The notes beneath the pieces are model-generated. The model had not been told where the DNA came from and did no database searches. It saw nothing but the letters and a program-made list of their open reading frames with translations. The translations under genes were made by a program, and so were the position numbers. Shown here piece by piece: positions 12,258-23,307 of a stretch of 64,000 nucleotides of DNA (position 1 is the first letter of the stretch; each line of letters opens with the position of its first letter). Source of the DNA: Endothia cerciana (lineage: Eukaryota > Ascomycota > Sordariomycetes > Diaporthales > Cryphonectriaceae); the NCBI GenBank assembly GCA_026119935.1, contig JALRMH010000018.1:434001-498000 (forward strand), read 5' to 3'.

Positions 12258-12987
12258 CGTGGGAGGGCTGGACGGAGTGTTGTTACTGTGCCACGGTGGA
12301 CGGCTCAGGATGTGGTTCGGACGAGCTCCAGCTGCCTCGCGCTCGGGATTCCTGTCGCCTGTCTACAAAAAGCTTCGTTCCAGCGTCGCCCATCCGCAGA
12401 GATACGAAGCGGGGTGGCTGGAGGGGTGAGGAGAGAGGGATCCACTCCACTCCTACCAGAGATAAGACGAGGCGAAGGCTGTTATGGCTGTAGACTTGTT
12501 GGTTGTTGCTTATCGGCATCTCTACCGTCGACCAGGCCGGTACAGCAAGACACCGGACACAAGGTCATTGCCAGCAGCGTCTGGTAATCGACCCGTCGAG
12601 GTGTCTTTGTGTGTCATGTGGTCGGGTGGAAGCCAGGGAGATGGTTAGCGGTCGCCAGTTGGTTGCGATATGGTGTAATGTTGCAATATGCAGTGTACAT
12701 GACGTCGCTGGGCGGAATTAGCGCCTGTAGCAATGTACGTGCTATATGTATATACCCAGTGATACCATACACATCGCGTTCCAGTGCCATGCACTTAGCT
12801 AAGCCGCGCGATTAACAGGACAAAGACGAACGACAACATGCGATCTGATTCGACTGGTCACTTCGCAAACTCCAGTACTGTGCTTGCACATTGAGGACAT
12901 ATGAGACGAGGAGAACGCCTGTGGAGGGCCTGCCTCGCCATCTGCCAACTGCCTAGCGTTACCCAAGTACGAACGAAGGTGCTCCTT
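12258..12987. other. Intergenic, promoter of the DHA1 transporter
   Basis: About 730 bp between the start of the minus-strand transporter and the stop of the minus-strand CVNH gene. It should hold the transporter's promoter and 5' leader. No supported gene, repeat or RNA. Confidence 0.45.
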
Positions 12988-13310
12988 TCAGATCATTACC
13001 AGATCCCCGTTCTCATTCGAAATCTTCTCGTCCAGGGCGATCCGATCCCATACCCAGTGTCCACCGCAGTTCTTCAGTTCGGCCTCCAGCGCCCGGCCCC
13101 CATCCACCAGCCGCACGTTCCTCGCCGACGCAGCAAAGTTCCCGTCCCTCTGCCAGCGCAAGTGCCCGTCCGAGTTCGTCAAGCAGCGGTTCAGGCTGAT
13201 CGAGCTCAGCTTCCGACTCCCGTCAACCCGCCCGCAGGACGCGATGAGGTCGTAGTCGCCATCCAGGCTGACCTGCGTCGAGGACGCCGTGAAGTTGCCT
13301 GCGTAGTGCC

Positions 13311-13359
<49 letters not shown>

Positions 13360-13980
13360 ATGGTGCTGCGGATGCGGTGGCGGGGAAGGTGGGTGCTTGT
13401 GGTGCTTCTCCTCGTCCGTCTTGTGCTCGTTGTGATCGTGCACGGCGTCCTGGAGCTTGTGCCCCGTGAAGGCTCCGCCCAGGGCCCCCAGGAACCCGTG
13501 GTGGACCTTGTGCCCTGCCCAGGCGCCCGCTGCCCCCCCGGCCAGGGCGCCCATCACGCCGCGGTCCTCCTCGGGATTACCTCCCGGGCGAGGACCTTGT
13601 TGACCCTGGTTCATGTAGTCCGCTGCGGCGCCTTGCTGGACCGGAGGCTGTGGACCGGCCGGATAGTAGGGCGGCTGCTGCTGATAAGGCGAGTGGTTTT
13701 GGCGTGGCGGCTCGTACTGGTTCTGATAGGGCCCGGGCTGGCCGTACTGTGCCGGTGGATGAGCGCCATCATGTCGACCGTAGTTCTGCAGAGGTGGCGG
13801 CGCGTACCCCTGGTAGTTGGCCTGTCCGTACGATTGCCCATACTGTGAAGGTGGACTGTAAGGGGGCTGATAAGGAGGAGACTGGTGCTGGTACGGCGAG
13901 GGAGGATAGGGCGATGAGCTGCGGGGATCAGCCTGCTGGCCGTATGGCTCCGGACTGCCGTTATCATACGAGACATGCAT
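12988..13980 (-). CDS. CVNH (cyanovirin-N homology) domain protein with Pro/Tyr/Gln-rich N-terminus and glycine zipper
   Basis: Single exon, 330 residues. Residues 1-130 are rich in Pro, Tyr, Gln and Gly with repeated PYQ/PPY-like units. Around residues 140-175 is a glycine-zipper-like segment (MGALAGGAAGAWAGHKVHHG then FLGALGGAFTGHKLQDA) of the 2TM/Gly-zipper kind. A His/Pro-rich stretch then runs into about 16 consecutive Gln, encoded by a pure CAG repeat. The C-terminal 100 residues form a CVNH domain (start FTASSTQVSLDG, then a SCGRVDGS block, SISLNRCLTNSDGHLRW, and ELKNCGGHWVWDRI). CVNH domains are small beta-sheet lectins that bind high-mannose glycans in some members. No signal peptide is visible, so an intracellular or cell-surface role is open. 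The domain call is confident; function is not known. Confidence 0.87.
13312..13359 (+). repeat. (CTG)16 trinucleotide repeat encoding polyglutamine
   Basis: Sixteen uninterrupted CTG units on the plus strand, read as CAG (Gln) in the minus-strand CVNH gene. A pure codon repeat of this kind is prone to length change by slippage. Confidence 0.95.
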
Positions 13981-14729
13981 CGTGACCAGCCGTGTTCCGA
14001 ATGTGTCCTACCAAATGCAATATTACCGTCTTGAACGCCGTCGACGACGAGAGGATGAGGTCGCTAGGGAAGCTCTGGGGACTGATACCATCATTAAATA
14101 GGGGAGCAATATGGAAGTTCTTTGAAGTCTGAGCAGCAATCTGACATCAGCGCTAATCCTCCGGGGTGGCTGAAGTGGAAACAGATGAGGCCTCCTCAAA
14201 ACCTTCACCTGTTATGCTGCAGCTGCACCCCCAACTCTGGCGACTGCTGACACGCACCAGCGGCTACGCCGCAACTTCACAGGACATGATCGTTTGTGTC
14301 TTGTGGGCAAGCAGCACGGCTGCCTCACAACCCAGACCCACGATGGAGCTTCTGGACTCGGTCCTTTGCGTGCCACCCCTCGCTAGCACGACTCCGCGGG
14401 ATTGTAAGACACTGGTTGAGGAAGGCAGAAACTATCAAATTGCGTCTGATCTCGAGCGATCAATGGAGTTGCAATGAATCCCTCAAACTTGTGTCACTGT
14501 CAAGCTTTGATCTTCCGTGTTGCTTGCCGGGGCGTGGTGGCCATCACCAAAGGCAGACCTCATCCTGCTGCCCAGGTGAGCCCGAAGTCGCGCAAGGAAT
14601 ACTGCTCGGACTAGCTACTCTTGGTTCTTGTTCTTTGGTCTTCTCATGTAAGGAGACCTAGTGGCTCTGTAGACTCCGAAATGGGCATGCTCGGCCTGGA
14701 TGCGACATTTGTAAAAAGATGCTAGCTGG
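13981..14729. other. Upstream region of the CVNH gene, no supported gene
   Basis: About 750 bp. It would contain the promoter of the minus-strand CVNH gene. Two overlapping + strand frames (14166-14477 and 14296-14661) have no motif and no ATG that I would trust. Confidence 0.35.
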
Positions 14730-15217
14730 TTGTCTGTGTTGGCTAAGTTTAACAAATCTTATTCGGGGACTGTGCGAGTCCGTCTTCCAAGATCTCCGCC
14801 TGATCAAAAGGACCTGAACAAGCTCATCGACCTCATGTTGGCCTTGGAGCGACTGCCTATCACTGCCGTGTCGAACAATCAATACCCTAAAGAGGACCGA
14901 CCCGTCAGGGTATCCCTCATCTGGGAGGGCCGGGACCAACACCTCCGTCTCACTTTCTTCGATGTGCCTACCGGCCGTGGTCTACACAGGGGCAGGATGA
15001 AGGAGCAAGAGATCACGGGGTACATCAATGTCGACGCCTTTACTGCACGCACAGAGAGTGCCAAAGGGCTTACGGTCCCGGCAATCAATCTGCCTGGCTA
15101 CCACAGAGTCTGCAGTCGAGTGGGATACGGTCAAGCAACGATGGCCCTATCACGATGATTTTCGCGCCGGTCATATCACTGGCGGCGCTATGTTGGTGCT
15201 GCATGCTTGGGAATAGC
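14730..15217 (+). other. Unassigned coding-like segment
   Basis: An open frame of 142 codons (to 15158) with a protein-like mix of charged and hydrophobic residues; recognisable phrases include DLMLALERLPITAVSNN and VSLIWEGRDQHLRLTFFDV. It has no upstream ATG (first in-frame ATG is 14835), and a second frame overlapping its 3' end runs to 15217 (EWDTVKQRWPYHDDF). This could be an exon of an unrecognised gene, a gene remnant, or chance. I do not recognise a family. Reported only because composition differs from the frames around it. Confidence 0.25.
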
Positions 15218-18200
15218 TCTATAACCAAATCCGCTAGGGGCATGAAACTCTAGTAAGAACACCATGCAAAACATCGACATCGACGACAAGAATGCCCGGT
15301 AATGAGCCCATTAGTCTGCTGATCTTGGATTACATCATGAATACTCACTAGTACACGGCTGAGGATATGTATGGACGAACTCCGAGGGAGAAGACAGTCT
15401 ACACCGTCTACACCGGTCTGAGAGAGGATCCTCACTATGCTCACCCGTTCATGGTTAGCAGCAAGGACGAGAGTGATTTTGGGGGGGTTTAGGGGGATGG
15501 TATGATCCAGGAATAACCTAATGATTGGTATTACTGGGCTATGGAACGCCAAAGGATTTATTTACAGTAACGATGGCAGTGGGTCACGAGCGGGAATGAA
15601 ATATATCACGACAAAATTTCGGTCAATAAACTTGCTGTAGGTGGTAAACGGAGAGCTTGAACTGAGTTTTTTACTATGATTTCTCCCTTTTCCTCTTCAT
15701 GTCAACTCGTCCTCTGTGAGCTATTTTCTACCTTCGTAGCTTTGTTGTCTACCTGCCTTGGTGCCGCTACCCCAGGGATTGTCTAAATTCATCTCCCCGT
15801 CTTCTCCTGCCTACCTTTGGTGTCTTCCAGAGCATTTCGTGGCCGTCTCTGATCTTGATTTTCTTGTGATTTCTGGCCTCCAGAGCAAAGGTGAAGGTCA
15901 GATATGGCCCACACTTGGGCCTGGGGTCGTTGGCGGCGAGCTTCGTGCTGTATTGATTGTGGAGGTCGAGAGGCTTGCGAAGGCCGCTTAGGTAATAATG
16001 GTAAAAGACGAGGTAGCCAAAGTAGAATGTGCCTTTTCAGTTCACCATTCGGAGGTGAAACAGCAGTTTCGCCTTGACTAGGAAGGGTTGGCGGCAGAAC
16101 TCAAGGCGCGAAAGCCTGCCTGATGAAGGCTACAGAAAGGGGCGTGACCTCGAGAGGAGCCAAAGTATGAGGGCTTCGTGAGATCACACGGCGGGCCCTT
16201 TCTTTACTACTGCCTTGGAGCTTTGCCGTTGATTTTATTTTTATTTTTTTATTTCTTTTCTCGATGCTGATGAGAACGCAATCTCTGGTCTCGACTTCGG
16301 TCACCCGGTAACGCGTCTGCAGGTCCTCCAACGCGTATCTTGTAACGCGCCTTGAGCTCCCAAATTTTGCTACCTTTCTCCTACTTCTTAAACTTGACCT
16401 GAAGATTCTGCTGTCCACGTCTGCCTGTTTGCTTCTTCCAGTCCCAACCTGCACCCAGCAACAAATCTCTTCCTACTCCTCCAGCTCAACTCCCACCAAC
16501 TGGTACATCCTTACCTCCTCCTGTTCCCAATCCACTCGCTTTCTCATATGCTTTTTGATGTTCTCATTCCCCACCTATAAACTTCAATCTCGCCAGGACT
16601 GGCTGTTCGTCGCCAGACCTTGCTCACTCCTTTCACCTACAACCACCATGCCTGATCAGCTTTGGTCCTTCGCACTGTCAGAGGGCGCTCTCAACGTCAC
16701 CTGCGTGGCCTTTCACTAACGTGCTACATACTAATTGATATAGGCTTCAAGGAAAATCAATAACTTAGCCTTACGCCGGTCTTCAAGCTGCCTCCATGCC
16801 TACAGCTGCTCGTTTTTCTTAGACGACTACAATCTCACACGACCTGAGCGCTGACCTGTCATAGAAACAACAAGTTATCAACACAAAAATATCAGCAACA
16901 ACTCGAAATTAATTCTCAGTGAGTACAGTATCCAGCGCAATTCCCTAATATCAGCCCGTCTCCTGCGCACAGTTTAGGGACAAGCTGCTGCTACGCGCAA
17001 GGTCATGCTGACTTCAACAACATTGACAACCCCCTGACCCCGGCCTCACGTCGCCCCGGCCTTCTTGGACACTGTACCTGTCAGATTGCTAACACATCCT
17101 CCACAGGCACGTACTAACTTCTCAGTAAGAGACAGCAGGTCGGCAAAAACAGGACACACCAGCCACTCGGCATGAAGCCCCAGCCATTCCAACCGCCTCA
17201 TTTGAGTGCTATAAATACTGAGTACAAGCTCAACACATCCATCCCACCCCATGGGGATGAGTGGCAATAAGAGTCCGCTCTGCGAGGCTGTGGATCCGTT
17301 GTCTCTGCGAAAACACGCGGTAACCTTTGGGGAATGGCATTTGGCATCCAGGGCATAGTGCAAACCGGCCGGGCTGCACCCGAGAGTCCCTGTAGCGTTC
17401 TGGACTTCCGCTGCTCCGGCGCGCGAAAACCTTATGGGATCACGACCTCTCGGACAGCTCCCACGCGGTGAGGCCGGGCTGTCCAACCCGCGCCAACAAT
17501 TTTTTATCCGCCCGGCCAACCTGCGTCCAGCAGCTGGTGTGTTGGGCTCTAGAAAGGGTAGTTTACCTCCCTAGGCCGGCTGTTGTCTGCGTCGAGGACA
17601 GGTCATGGGGCCGGGGAGCTAAGCTTCTCGCGGCCTCAGGGCTGCTCGCCTCCATTGACTAACCAGCACGGACGTCAACTCGTCCGGCTGCTGGTTCGGC
17701 CGGCTATTGGGGAGAGGGAAGCTCATTTGCGTTGTGCTGAACGCCCGACCCTCTTGAAGGGGCAGCTCCGGTAGGGGCCTGCCCTTGCGAGTCCCTCGCC
17801 TCCGGGCTTGGTCTCAACACCAGGGAATCACAGGTCACCGAAAGACGCCACCAGTCTTGCGGCAAGGGCAAGTACGCATTGTGGGAGGGGTAAGGTTTGC
17901 TGAGGTGACTTCCCACAGGGGAGATGCTTGGGATGGCAACTTACTTTCTCTTCGGGCGCTGTCTTCGGACCGCAGACGTTAGTTATGTTCTGGGGCTGAC
18001 ATCTGTTTTGTGGCTGAATCTCCAAGCTTTCAGCAATTGTATGTGAGTACTGCTTTCTCCTTTCCTTCCTACAGCGCAAGCATGGCGGCAATTTGAAGAC
18101 GGCGGGCGGCAAGGTCACATAGAAAAGGGACACCTCGACCATGGATCGGGCAACTTGTGAAAACTCAGCAATAATATGGGTTGAAGGTACGTACGAGAGT

Positions 18201-19597
18201 TTTTTGAACCCAGGAACAGTTGCTCTAATTGCAAAGTGATCTACGGAGTGGTAGTTTCGAATGAGTACTTCCCCATTCCGACGATACGACCAACGTATAA
18301 CTGACATGCATGCCTAGCTTCTCTAGCACCACACACCGAGCCCTTCGCCCTTAATCTTTCAGCCTCTCTTCTCTGGCAATGGAATGCATCATACAAGATC
18401 AAGCTGTATCCCTGGTGGGATCTGGTTAGCAATATGAGATGGACAGCCACGGGCTATCTCCGTGAACATCGGCCACGGCCCATTTTGCTACAATACGTGC
18501 GTGGCACGGAGAGCAAAGGCATCAGGACTCCTTGCTCAACCAAATGGAAGACATCATCTTGTTCGATAAGTCTGCCGCCATAATTCTATCCACCAATTAT
18601 GGAGCACCGAGACGAGAGGACGAGAGAGTACAGCCAACATCAACACCGACTCGACTTGATTCCTCACAATCGACCGCAATTCTTCTCCCACAAAAAATCG
18701 GGAAGCCATGACCTGCGACCACGGCTCTCTACCACCGATATATACGAAGCCTCTGACTTGCGCTTATATCAACCTCCAGCATCTCATATGGGAGTCGACC
18801 ACAAGGGACTACGAGGGTATTTCAACAATAGACCGTCGACGGACCCAGATTGAGCCCATACACTCTGAATGAGCATCTAAAATATTCGAGGAGGTCACCA
18901 CTGGTGTGACGCGTGGTTCGAAGGAAGCTGGATGTGTCACAAGCGAGAGGAAGGGACAACAGAAGTCCACTTTGTGTTGACACACAAACGCGAAATCAGG
19001 CACTTAAATAAACGCAAGACGAGCGCCTTGGCAGACCCTCACAGACATGTGATAGAAGTATATAAATTTATCCAAATGGGGCTCTCTCGCGCGCCCTAGC
19101 GCCCGTTGCTGAAAGTTCTGCGCTCGTGGGCAGTTTTTGGCAGCCTAGAAGGCCAGTGCGTCTTAGGTCAGGAGGCCCGTGGATCTCAGAAAAGCTCTTA
19201 GCTGTACGGCCCCCTGACCTCGAGGACCGCGATACGGATACTAAGAATGCAAGCCCAACTGTATTGCTCAATACCACACAACAGTCTCTCTGTGACCAAC
19301 AAAAGAGTGTCGGGGATTGATAAAATGCTATCCAAGTTCCACAAGAAAAATATATTCTTTGTTGTGCTTGAATTTACAATCTCCGTAATCGTAAGCCATG
19401 CTCATTTGTGTTCTGCTCTCAACCGTGCTGGCTGAAGCTGAGCAAAGGTGAGCGGAAGAATCTGAAGTAAGCTGCCTATAAAGCTCGCGGTGGGTATGGC
19501 CCTCGCCTTCGTAAAAGCATCGCACCATCAAGCCGATCTGCTCACCTACGGGCGGTTATAACAGTCGCAAGCAGGCGTGATAAAAACCTCAAAAGGC
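15218..19597. other. Long gene-poor interval
   Basis: About 4.4 kb with no gene I can support. The part 15.6-16.6 kb is pyrimidine-rich on the plus strand and carries T runs (for example near 16230-16260). A 157-codon minus-strand frame (17046-17519) and an 84-codon frame (18599-18853) have no motifs or splice partners. No terminal inverted repeats or transposase motifs were recognised by eye, though eroded transposons cannot be excluded. Confidence 0.35.
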
Positions 19598-20927
19598 ATG
19601 GTATTCGGGCCGCCGCCACCTCCTCAACAGCCCCCAGGACAGCAGATGACCTTCTTCGAAAGAACGATGCTACAGTACACGACGAACTACTTCGCCTGCT
19701 ACTGGACAAGCAACCTGGCGGCATGGATCGCTGAAGAGAAAGCCGGAACCAGGACGAATATATACCAGAATATGGTAGTGGCGAGGACGAGGGCTGGCTG
19801 CAGACCTGCCGAAACGATATCAGTCAGGGTCAGTACGGAATGGTGAGTCTTGTGCACCCGATGGGGTCGGAGTTCAAGAAAGTGCTAGGTCCAGGAGGCC
19901 AAGGAGTCGCGGCTCTGTTTGAGATTATGGACCCGGGCGGAACCAAACGAAGCCTTGTCATAAAGGCCACAACGGGCAGCCGAAGTCTTTCGCCATGGAT
20001 GTGAAGAATATCAATGTGAGTCCAGGGTCGTGTAAAAGAGGGTCGCCTGAGTCGAAGCTTTGCTTATCATTGACAGCGAATGGTTGGCGCAAACCACATC
20101 GTTCAACGAATATGGTTTCGAGACCTGCCGGGGCCGCAGCTGGGAAGTCTGCAAGGCGGCGATGCCCCTGAACTGACAGACGAGAATTCACAATCGGATC
20201 AAGGCCCATCACCTGCTGGGCAGAAGAGACAACCCGACGATATTTCTCGCGGATGGACAGGCGAAATGAGGCAACGACCCTGCTGCTGCTGCTCGTCTCT
20301 TCGATTCGCAACAGAACACGTACGCCATGGAGTACATGAGACAGGGAGATCTTTGTAACTCAACTGCGACCCAGAGACTCTGACTGGATTGTTGCTAATT
20401 GTGGTATAGATATACCATCTTCTCTGCAAGATGGGTAGTCTTAACAGGCAGTTTAAAGAGCAACATCTTTGGGGAGTCTTCCGATGCCGCAGGTCATGCT
20501 GCTATCATTGCAATTTGAGACCCTAGAATACTAGATCTGATACGCAATCAGTTTCCATGTGTGTGGTAGCACCTGCATATCTGCGCTGGTTCGCCGGAAT
20601 GAAGAACTAGAATATGAGCCCGTCCCTCAACAACACGAAATCATTCCTTGTAGAGAGGGTTTAGTACGGGTCGCCGACCGCGGCCTGGTACACTTTGACC
20701 TTGACCATCGAAATTGGTGAGCGAGATATTTTTCCATCATATAAAGGACATGACATTTACCAACAAAAGCAATGGTTCGCGACTTCGGTGAAAGGCATCC
20801 TTGTCCTGAAGAAACCAGCCCAACCCATTGCTTGCCCTTGGGAAATGCCTCAAGTGCTCGGGTACAAAGCATAAATTTAGTATCACAGCATCCAGACCAT
20901 CAGCCATGTATGCAGAAGCCATGTTAA
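19598..20927 (+). pseudogene. Decayed fungal kinase-like gene
   Basis: Kinase features appear in order but in different frames. After a Pro-rich start (MVFGPPPPPQQPPGQQMTFF) and the segment YFACYWTSNLAAWIAEE, the frame shifts to GSGEDEGWLQT, then to LPKRYQSGSV, then to EFKKVLGPGGQGVAALFE (Gly-rich loop) followed by LVIKA (VAIK-type Lys). After a plausible intron at about 20014-20089 comes NRMVGANHIVQRIWF (helix C region). Further on are the hinge-like AMEYMRQGDLCN, a catalytic-loop-like HFDLDHRN near 20690-20715, and VRDFGER (DFG) near 20780. I could not join these without frame breaks: at least two shifts occur within about 150 bp of the Gly-rich loop. The family is the lineage-specific, degenerate kinases common in filamentous fungi. 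It converges on the sedolisin gene, 65 bp away. Confidence 0.6.
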
Positions 20928-20992
20928 TTTTTGATATGATGCTAGCCCGGCCATTTATTCTGTACTTCTTCTCTCAGAGCATCCAGTGCGCC

Positions 20993-23307
20993 TTAAGGAA
21001 GAGCCAGGAAGACCTCCTTCAACTTCTCGAAATTAGGCGTCCCCAATCCTGTCACCGGATCCCACCCAGGAGTCGCATTGAAGCCACCGGTACCGCATCC
21101 CGGATTACTACCAATGGTGATATCATTGAAGGCATCTGGGTTTGCATACAAGGTCGGGTTCAGGAAGCCAACTGGTCCCTTGCCTGCGGCGATCCGTGCT
21201 TCGTTCAGGAGCGTCACAATACCAGCGAAAATAGGCGAACTGGCGCTGGTGCCGCCGACGCCGTAGGTCGTTCCATTAAAGACTGTGACAACGTTGAGTC
21301 CGATCGCTGAAACGTCGGGGAAACCGCGGGCGTTGCCGGTGTCGTTGTACACGTTCGGGCCATAGTCAGGCGCGTATTTCTCCATGAACCCCCCAACAGC
21401 TGTGGTCTGGTATGAGGGGAGGGGGAAAACGTTTGAGAAACCACCCCCGGAGCCGAAGGAGGACACTGCCTCCTCGCCGCTACCGGTATCATTGCCGATG
21501 AGCGTGGTAGCTCCCACTGTCCCAAGACGATTAGCATGTGATCTTTTATAGCGGCGATGATCGCGAAGCAAAGACGACATCTGAAAAACTTACCAGTAGT
21601 GATGTACGGGCAGTTCCCAGGGAACGAAGGGGAGTATCGAGTCCCGTTGATGTCCACGTATAGCTCCTCGGAGTTCAGGCAGGAGTTGGGATATCCAGCA
21701 TTGTATCTGTTGGCCACTCCCGAGTCTCCGCTGGCGAACATCACGCTCACGCCTTGCAGAGCAAGCTTCATCCACTCATTGCACTGCCGGACTTGGTAGA
21801 AGTATGGTAAGGCACCCTGGAACTATGTTAGCGCGGGTAGCAGCTCATAGTGGCGCCTTGAGACTTACTTCAATCTGCCCGTAGCTCACCGACACAACAT
21901 TAGAAATCGGCGCGCCACCACATTGCAGCGGTCCGGTGTAGCCGCCCTCATTATCATTCGGGTCGGGATATGCCGGGTCTCTCATTTGTCAGCGGCTTTT
22001 TGACCATACCAACAGACTCTCAAGCAACGGGCTCGAAACTCACCGACGTAAGGTTGATCTCCACCCTCATATGTGCAATAGCTAGCGTCCAAAGCATCCA
22101 GCCAAATGTTGAAAGTTCCAACACTATCCACGTTGATACCATCACCTACCTGGTAGAGCCTCAGCTTCTGCGGATAGATGATCGAGTAAGCAGACTGGAA
22201 GTCCAGCGCAGACTCCACGCCCGAATCCTGTGATACGGTCGTCAAATTGGCCGTAAGGCCACCGTCGATCGCAATGAATTCAGGCGTCGTATTGGCGGGA
22301 ATCTGTGGCGACGTGAAGTTCTTGAAGAAGATCGGGAGGTCCGGCTCGTACAGATAGTCTGCCCACTCGCCGATACCCATTTCGTTACCTGCTGCCGAAG
22401 AGTTGCTCGCTGGGAAGCTGTAGAGCTCTCGCAGACAGTCGATAGTGATCAGCTGCCCGCACGGATAGGTACCGAGAACTGCGCCATCGGTCATTTCCTT
22501 CATGAGATCGCGACTGGTGATGGCGTTCGCGACGGGCTTCAGACCCTCTAGCTGTATAGTGGGCATCGCAAAGTCGACGTGTCCTTGGATGTGCTCGGGC
22601 AGACTGTAGTGATCGCAAGCCAGGCGAGATCCGCCGGTCTCGAGGTGCTGATAGTGCCAGTACTCTGTCGCAAAGAGCCTCTCTGCCTCCTCAACGGTGC
22701 CATCAAATTGTACCCAGTTGTGCCCTGGAAATCTTTAGTAAGTGCACAAGAAGCGAGGCTTCAGAGATGGCATACCTGTCGAGAGTGACAACCGGGACCG
22801 CTCAATGCCGGAGTCTACGAGCCAGTTGATCACCGTATTCTTGGTCTCCGGGTGCGGAGCGAATGTGTTCGCGACCTTCTCCGCGGACCAGTGCTTGCCT
22901 GTCCGTCACACCCCAAATCAGCCAAGCCGTCGCTCGTGAAGCTGAGGATAAAGAAGGCTGGCGCCTGTCATAGTTTCCAGCTACTGCTCCCAGTCACTTG
23001 AGAGAGAAAATATTCGAAGCCGCATCACAGTCGTTCGCAATCAAGACCGAGGGGGGTTAAACTAACCGAAGTTGGGCGACCTTGGGTCGGCAACATCATA
23101 TATATAGCTGTCGGCATTCCCTATGTTACGTTCGCGCAGAGCAAGCCGGATGGGCATTACATGCTCAGCACCGGCACGGCTTCGCTTCTGCCATGAGTGA
23201 GGCTGACCCTCCCGCTTCTCATGAAGTACATGCCTGCTCGACGTTGCAGGAGCTGCAGAACAAGTAAGTAGGAGGGCGGCCGAGGCCGCGGCGATCAAGA
23301 AACGCAT
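20993..23307 (-). CDS. Tripeptidyl-peptidase-like sedolisin (peptidase family S53), secreted
   Basis: Six exons on the minus strand: 23307-23067, 22898-22776, 22724-22044, 21978-21869, 21816-21594, 21516-20993, giving 633 residues; all junctions are GT-AG and in frame. The start gives a clear signal peptide (MRFLIAAASAALLLTCSAAP). The first 200 residues are the activation prodomain (KHWSAEKVANTFAP, WVQFDGTVEEAERLF). The catalytic domain shows the Glu/Asp pair in GVESALDFQSAYSIIYP, the oxyanion Asp region FASGDSGVANRY, and the nucleophile in GGTSASSPIFAG. The C-terminal calcium site is recognisable (FNDITIGSNPGCG, GWDPVTGLGTPNFEKL). Family members release tripeptides from protein N-termini at acidic pH outside the cell. 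Several N-glycosylation sequons are present. It appears intact. Confidence 0.93.

Noticed and set aside
12901..13848. Plus-strand frame of 315 codons with a run of Leu across the CVNH gene
   Set aside because: The Leu run is the CTG repeat read on the wrong strand; the minus frame carries the CVNH domain.
17046..17519. Minus-strand frame of 157 codons
   Set aside because: No recognisable motif, no splice partners, Cys/Gly/Arg-rich composition as in chance frames.
15218..19597. An eroded transposon
   Set aside because: I saw no transposase or reverse-transcriptase motif and no convincing terminal repeats, so this remains unsupported.
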